Assembly (NCBI RefSeq): GCF_030272615.1
Contig: NC_081411.1
Coordinates: 830,694,160 to 830,758,159, forward strand
Direction of reading: 5' to 3'
Source: Cryptomeria japonica
Taxonomy: Eukaryota; Streptophyta; Pinopsida; Cupressales; Cupressaceae
DNA: 64,000 bases
Made by a program: the position numbers and the translations under genes. Of the stretch, positions 59,301 through 64,000 are shown piece after piece. Numbering within the stretch: the stretch's first letter is position 1; every line of letters begins with the position of its first letter. Below the pieces are notes generated by a model that made no database searches, was not told the DNA's origin, and was given only the letters and a program-made list of their open reading frames with translations.

Positions 59301-60836
59301 AATTTTAAGTTTTCTGATATCATTTTCTGTTTCAAAATTTTCTGCCTTTCTCAGCACAAGAAACATGAAGGTGATGTTAATTAGGGTTAAACCACTGGTG
59401 GCAGCTGTAGAGAAAAATGTGACCATCATGAAGTGAAGGAAGTTGAAAAAAAATTTAAAAAATTACATCTAAATTATTCAGAAGAGAATCCTGAATGCAA
59501 CCAACCAAAGATTGATTTATAGCAGAGCTGCTTATTATATGAGGCTGAACACAACATTAGTCAAAGTGAAGGGAAAGAATAGAGAGAAGATATTGCAGAT
59601 AGCTTCTCAATCTGTCCTGGCCACTCTAAGAATGCTCTTGTGGCTTTTGGTTTAGCTCTTTATTGAATAGGTGAAGGAGAGCCATGAGAAAATTATTGCC
59701 ATTGTTAACAAGGTATGCAAAGACTTTAGGAAACAGAACAGCAACTGTCTTTAACAAATGAAAACAGGATTAACAAAACTATAAAGACTGAGAGGTTCAT
59801 AACTTTGTTAAGATAGAGATTTTGACTCTTAAATTTAAGTAGTTAGAATCTAAAGATGCAATAGGATATCAATATGGACCCTGTAAAAATGGACTTTCAA
59901 TATATGCCAGCAGTAATGCATTCCAAAAAGATAGGAAAATTAAAATATCAAACATCAATAGCTCCCCAACTTGACTGCTAACATGAAGCTCTGTTTGGTT
60001 GGTTAACTCATTAATTTTCTTCCTGTCTCAGATATCTCAATTTCTTGCTTTATAAATTAAAATATCAAACATCAATAGCTCTCCAACTCGCCTGATAATA
60101 TGAAGCTCTGTTTGGTTGGCTAACTCAATTTTCTTCCTGTTTCAGATATCTATGTCTCTTACTTTATAAGCAGTCACTGTAGTAGGGATTATGCCCTGTC
60201 TTGGGTTAGTGTTTTAACCTTTGGGTATCAATGTTAAAATATTTCTATGACGGAATTATAATCTTGCATTTTTTATCAATAAAAAAAGGATAATGAAATA
60301 GCTACTCAGGCATGTTATAAATGCAGAACAAATTTTGTTGACTTTGACAGGATCATCCCCACTATACAAGCTTCGAGATTGGCTGCATAATTTCTGTGTC
60401 TACATGCACAAACAAGATAATGGGTGGCACTTGGAAAAACGTACCGAGCATGTTTCTGTAGCAATGACCTCCGAACTGACTGCGTTGGGTGTGCAGTCAA
60501 AACCAAATCAACAGTCTGATTCTTCAACGCATCAAAAACTTCTGCAGGTGATTTGCCCAGCTGATAAACAAGCCTCTTAAAAGTCTCTTCCAAGTCTGAT
60601 TCAGTTGTTGCTGAATTCTCATCTGCAAAATCTCCTTTTTTATGTTTAGTTCTGCGTCGGTAAGCAATTTGAACTTCTTCAGCCAAGTTTGCTAAGTTAA
60701 GCATATGAGAAAATGAGCTTGCCACGACAATAGAATCTCCAGGATCCAAGCTCGTTAATACTTTTCCCAGCTCTTCTAGCTTGCTAGGATCACCCTTTCC
60801 CTCATACTCTCCAGAAAGCTCATAGCAGTCTTGGAC
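53068..60836 (-). CDS. PPC: Plant-type phosphoenolpyruvate carboxylase, exons 2-10 (first exon outside window)
   Basis: Catalyses phosphoenolpyruvate + bicarbonate to oxaloacetate + phosphate in the cytosol as a homotetramer, refilling the citric acid cycle. Nine exons on the minus strand join in frame with GT-AG introns: 60836-60445, 58659-58575, 56116-55894, 55739-55636, 55510-55423, 55240-55086, 54982-53984, 53864-53478, 53358-53068. They total 2724 bp, 907 residues plus TAG. With the roughly 60 residues usual for exon 1 this gives the normal ~965. Seen: [46 protein letters not shown] and the C-terminal MQNTG, so it is plant-type, not bacterial-type. WIFAWTQ has Ala where C4 enzymes have Ser, and KQRLRLR keeps the Arg replaced by Gly in C4 forms, so it is a housekeeping C3-type isoform. 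Every visible exon is intact. The N-terminal phosphoserine motif is not in view. Confidence 0.96.
53478..53864 (-). CDS. PPC: PEPC exon 9
   Basis: 387 bp, [16 protein letters not shown] to ETKDLLLK. Carries the Ala of WIFAWTQ that marks the C3 type. Confidence 0.95.
53984..54982 (-). CDS. PPC: PEPC exon 8 (catalytic core)
   Basis: 999 bp, 333 codons, [12 protein letters not shown] to RFVEYFRS. Contains [21 protein letters not shown] and the glycine-rich [13 protein letters not shown] loop with the essential Arg. Donor TCT|GTGAGT. Confidence 0.96.
55086..55240 (-). CDS. PPC: PEPC exon 7
   Basis: 155 bp, (E)[18 protein letters not shown] to FTSIDQ; donor CAG|GTAAAT. Confidence 0.94.
55423..55510 (-). 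CDS. PPC: PEPC exon 6
   Basis: 88 bp, [20 protein letters not shown] to KHYI; the final G completes Glu with the AA of exon 7. Donor ATAG|GTATAT. Confidence 0.92.
55636..55739 (-). CDS. PPC: PEPC exon 5
   Basis: 104 bp, (G)[15 protein letters not shown] to QIEDLMFE; donor GAG|GTGTGG. Confidence 0.93.
55894..56116 (-). CDS. PPC: PEPC exon 4
   Basis: 223 bp, from [20 protein letters not shown] to SSWMGGDRD(G). The donor is G|GTTCGT, a weaker GT donor than the others, but the next exon supplies the GA that completes Gly. Confidence 0.93.
56117..58574 (-). other. PEPC intron 3 (2.46 kb)
   Basis: Non-coding. Contains a degenerate tandem duplication with period about 112 bp at 57243-57470 (shared AATGCTTAGA and TTACTAT blocks). 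No transposon identified. Confidence 0.8.
58575..58659 (-). CDS. PPC: PEPC exon 3
   Basis: 85 bp, too short for ORF-based detection. TTTTGCAG|GATTCG ... GAGAG|GTAATC. Encodes [20 protein letters not shown] and LDEALQRE. Confidence 0.93.
58660..60444 (-). other. PEPC intron 2 (1.79 kb)
   Basis: Non-coding. It includes a tandem duplication with period 117 bp starting at 59941 and 60058 (TAAAATATCAAACATCAATA in both). Near 60270 there is TTTTTTATCAATAAAAAAAG, which resembles the end of a plant LINE, but no LINE coding part is present. Confidence 0.75.
59941..60174. repeat. Tandem duplication, period 117 bp, in PEPC intron 2
   Basis: Two copies starting TAAAATATCAAACATCAATA at 59941 and 60058, both continuing with GAAGCTCTGTTTGGTTGG. 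Confidence 0.85.
60445..60836 (-). CDS. PPC: PEPC exon 2
   Basis: 392 bp; acceptor CAG before GTCCAAGAC, donor CG|GTACGT, ends in phase 2. Encodes [14 protein letters not shown] through [15 protein letters not shown](R); the HPTQ His is the catalytic histidine region of the family. Confidence 0.95.
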
Positions 60837-62364
60837 CTGCATGACAAAGTGTAGAATACGCTCAAGCACCTTAACAATACAGCTTGGACTTTTTTATTAC
60901 ATAAAGATATAATATTTCTGCTATACTGCATGATACTCTAAAATGACTCATATGCTCTAAAAGCAAGACATAAGCCAGATGACATTCAAAAAATAAATTT
61001 GAAGAACCGAAACTTTAAATTGCAGAAATGTGACATAAGCAAGGCCCTATTTAAACTTTTAAAGTCAAAAGTCCCACATCAAATTATTCATTCACCAGCA
61101 TACAAAGGGTGTTACAGATTTGTGGATTCTGGGAGTTGTGAAGATGAGGAGAAGCCTCAAATTTTAATAATACACACGTCGATGATATGATCCACCCATC
61201 ACAAGATAACTAAATGCTAATAGGAACAAATAGGTCTAAAGAGGAAGCAGTAAAGGAAACAGAATAACACTGTTCTAAAATGCATTCAAACAACCCCAGG
61301 TCGGACGCTAGTTGTAAAGGCTTCAATTGCCATTATTACTAACCTAGAAATGATTTACACAAAGAACCCTCTAGCAGGATTATTGAAACTGGGAAAAAGG
61401 CCTGAAGCCGACTGCGGCATCAAATCTCACATGCAGCTTGAGGGTTTCATGCTACTCCATGTTTTCTGTTTCTCTTTAGTTCATCGTGTGTATATGCTGT
61501 TAATGTTGGCTTGAATTCTGCTAGATGCTACATAAATGTATCTGTTAGTGTCAATCCATTATAGTTCTTTCATTGACCTTGTTTCTACAACCCACTGACC
61601 AAAAACGTAGATGTGTGTATATGATGTTTTTTTTAAATAGTCTCTCTAGCTCTAATGGTTTGACTTAATAACTACTCTCCAGATATTAGTATTGTAAATA
61701 ATTCTTTTGGTTTTTATTATAAAATGGGAAACAGCGTACACTATTCTAAAAGGCATTCAAACAGCCTCATCCAGAAGCTAGATGCACAGGCTTCAAGTAA
61801 TCATTTGCACAGATATCCCTCAGGTCATTGAAAAGCAGGAAAAAGGCAGGTAGCTGAATGCTAAGTCAGATTCTGTCATGTGAAGCTTCAGGGGTTTAGT
61901 TGCAACTCTATTAATATGTTTTCTGACTCTTAACTTTAAATTCTGGGGAGTATGTACTCTTAATGTTTACATGATTAGTGCCAATTGATACATTATCAAA
62001 ATCAACTCTCCAGATATTGGTATTGTACAGGGTTCCTTTAGTTTTGGTTAAAACATGCAAGGGGCCAAAGGAAGCACCATTTCCTATTGATAAAAAAAGA
62101 GTCTCCTAATAGCCCCTTTTTTCACAGTGCTGATGATGAGGAAGATCATCTACAGGGAGTACATTGAATAAAGGAGTTCAGAAGGGATGATCAACATAAA
62201 TCTCATAAGTTTTGATGTGGAATTGTTGTTCACAGAAATTACCCCAAGTGAGACCATCAAAGTAGTTAGTAAAGTCACAAGCAATGAAATCAGAAGCTGG
62301 TCAAGTTCTATCCAAGGTCTGCAAACTTTAATTCTTAGGTAAAGTTTATGAAGGGAAGCAAGAG

Positions 62365-62621
62365 TGAAGGGAAGCAAGAGATTGTCATGGGTTCATTGCT
62401 CTCCCGGCACCATAGACAATTTGTTCATAAAAATTTGAAAGAATATGTCAAGTTTACAATGGAGGTAGAATGATGCACACAGGGCCAAGGGTATGAAGGG
62501 AAGCAAGAGATTGTCATGGGTTCATTGCTCTCCCGGCACCATAGACAATTTGTTCATAAAAATTTGAAAGAATATGTCAAGTTTACAATGGAGGTAGAAT
62601 GATGCACACAGGGCCAAGGGT
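62365..62621. repeat. Tandem duplication, period 129 bp
   Basis: TGAAGGGAAGCAAGAGATTG at 62365 recurs at 62494, and the whole unit is nearly identical. It includes the left end of the TRIM-like LTR, so it arose after or with that insertion. Confidence 0.92.
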
Positions 62622-64000
62622 CCCAATGCAGGGATGCCTAACCACACAGCCTAAGATCAGGACACACACAATGGGCAAAACAAATGCAAAGCTAAAAAGA
62701 AACTGAAATAGCATATATTTTACTAGTGTGAAGGAATGTTCACAGATGTATGGGCATTGCTTTGATTTACAATGAAGCACTTCAGCTCTTGCACACAGTC
62801 GACCCTATCCACCTGAGTCTCAAGCATGAACACTCTACTAGGCCAAACTAAACCACAACTCTATCTGTCAGTTGAACCCCTTTCTCAATCCAGTGACCTA
62901 TATATATAGGTATGCACTTCGTGCCCACACATTCCATTGTAAACATTTAAATTTGCCTACTTGTGACCCTATACATTCTAACATGACTGACACTTCCCTA
63001 CCAATTATGCTGATCTCTGGAGACCTTTCCTGACATTGGCAATCCCTAGGAGATAATTGATATGACTGTTGTCATGAATTCCGGATTGTTTACTACCCAA
63101 GGCAACCATCTATTTGCACTTGTTGCTTCAACTTGCAAGTATTCAAAATTATCTGCCTGTCATGCTAACCCCAGCAATGTGCAACGTTTTGCATATTTGC
63201 ACACCCTTCATCTCTGCACATTCACTTGTTTACCACCCCATGCTTGAAGTGTGTGCCCAATGCACAAACTCCAAACTTTTGCACCATGACTTGTATTTGT
63301 CTATAATGGAGAACAAAACCCTTCCTCACACCATCTACCCAACAATCTTTACACTGAAAGATGCATCTCCCATTGCCTCATGCTCAGATTTCCTTTGATC
63401 AACAATTATAGTGTTGTCTTTGCAGATCCTTCCTTCAAACCCCAAACCAAGCTCGAAATTCACCCTCTTTGCAACCTCCTTCCACTTCCATGTGCCTTCT
63501 CCACAACTTGACTTCTTACAAGCTTCTCCCCAAATCACAACTCCTCAATCACCCACTAGTAGGATCCTATGGCACAATCCTACATAGATGTCTTCACTAC
63601 GAAACCACTATTGCAAGATTGCCACTTAGAATCCTACATAGTTCGCCTTCTTCAAGTCGTCTTCTACTCGAACTATAGCCCAAGATCTAATACCATATGA
63701 TGTAGACAAGGCCACCTATCCCAATGAAGGGATGACTAATCACACAACTTAAGACCAAAACGCTCTGCACAATGGACAATCACAAAACAAATGCACTATA
63801 GAAAAAAAAATAGCATATATTTTACTACTGTTGAAATGATTGTAGTCTTACAGATGCATGGGCATAGGTCCATGATTTACAATGGATCCTTTCAACTTTT
63901 ACACATGATTTACAATGGATCCTTTCGACCCTTGTGGATTATTTGTAAATATTTTCTCCCTCATTCTCTTCTCAAATTTAGGCCTCTTTTCTGATGATGA
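62600..64000 (-). mobile_element. Small LTR (TRIM-like) element, right LTR running out of the window
   Basis: A block starting TGATG(C/T)A(C/G)ACA(G/A)GGCCA at 62600 and again at 63698 is shared over about 200 bp. Before the second copy, on the minus strand, TGGTATTAGATC (about 63684-63695) looks like a PBS two bases from the LTR. After the first copy (ending near 62870, CTGTCA) a GGGGTTCAAC-like stretch on the minus strand could be the PPT. The interior is only about 0.8 kb and non-coding. The right copy has an internal 25-bp duplication (63876-63930). Confidence 0.6.

Larger units (their letters stand above)
60837..64000 (-). other. Probable PEPC intron 1 (5' part beyond window)
   Basis: No sequence encoding the expected first exon (N-terminal phosphorylation motif, LLLDRFL, ILQDLHG) was seen on the minus strand. 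The intron would then exceed 3.1 kb. It contains a pair of related blocks at 61265-61400 and 61735-61860, a 129-bp tandem duplication and the TRIM-like element listed below. Confidence 0.55.

Noticed and set aside
60270-60292. LINE 3'-end-like TTTTTTATCAATAAAAAAAG
   Set aside because: No upstream LINE coding sequence and no target duplication found; an A-rich intron tract is equally likely.

Overview
The window looks like nuclear DNA of a seed plant with a large, repeat-rich genome. I infer a gymnosperm, probably a conifer, but cannot prove it. The base composition is AT-rich, there are no compact operons, and LTR retrotransposons are nested several levels deep. The only clear host gene is a plant-type phosphoenolpyruvate carboxylase (PEPC) with canonical introns of 0.1 to 2.5 kb.

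Positions 1-22570 are one minus-strand copia-type element (A). Its 3' LTR starts left of the window and is split by a solo LTR (B, 386-7955). B itself carries a complete but internally deleted copia element (C, 690-5456) and another solo LTR (D, 6099-7440). The interior of A keeps broken gag/protease pieces. These are separated by an unclassified 1.2-kb insert, a 2.37-kb solo LTR (11720-14093) and a roughly 6.6-kb insert holding a decayed frame of about 1,050 codons from a family I do not recognise.

Positions 22571-30522 hold a plus-strand gypsy/chromovirus pol end (integrase, GPY/F region, chromodomain-like tail). It is cut by a retroposed unit with a 15-bp target duplication (23086-24706), a solo LTR (E, 25012-26806) and a copia relic (J, about 26889-30418). 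J carries its own solo LTR (F) and, inside F, a tRNA-headed SINE-like unit (27840-28396). The gypsy LTR follows from about 30523. It is interrupted by a complete copia element (G, 30966-39353) with 681-bp LTRs, PBS, gag, protease, integrase, RT and RNase H. G has been disabled by a hAT-type insertion, small indels and a solo LTR (I).

Positions 39359-53067 are remnants of gypsy LTRs, a possible orphan exon at 43.4 kb and about 9 kb of AT-rich intergenic DNA with no gene I can support. From 53068 to 60836, on the minus strand, lie nine exons of the PEPC gene, giving 907 residues plus the stop. The first exon, with the N-terminal phosphorylation motif, is not visible and should lie beyond position 64000. 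The rest of the window up to 64000 is therefore probably intron 1, and it contains a small LTR (TRIM-like) element at its end.

The least explained items are: a family of solo LTR-like units with TGTAATGTCCCC termini, which share a hairpin at a fixed place (its stem sequence differs in one subfamily) and a near-perfect 20-nt palindrome; the unrecognised protein relic at 15.4-18.5 kb; the retroposed hydrophobic frame at 23.1-24.7 kb; and the SINE-like unit.
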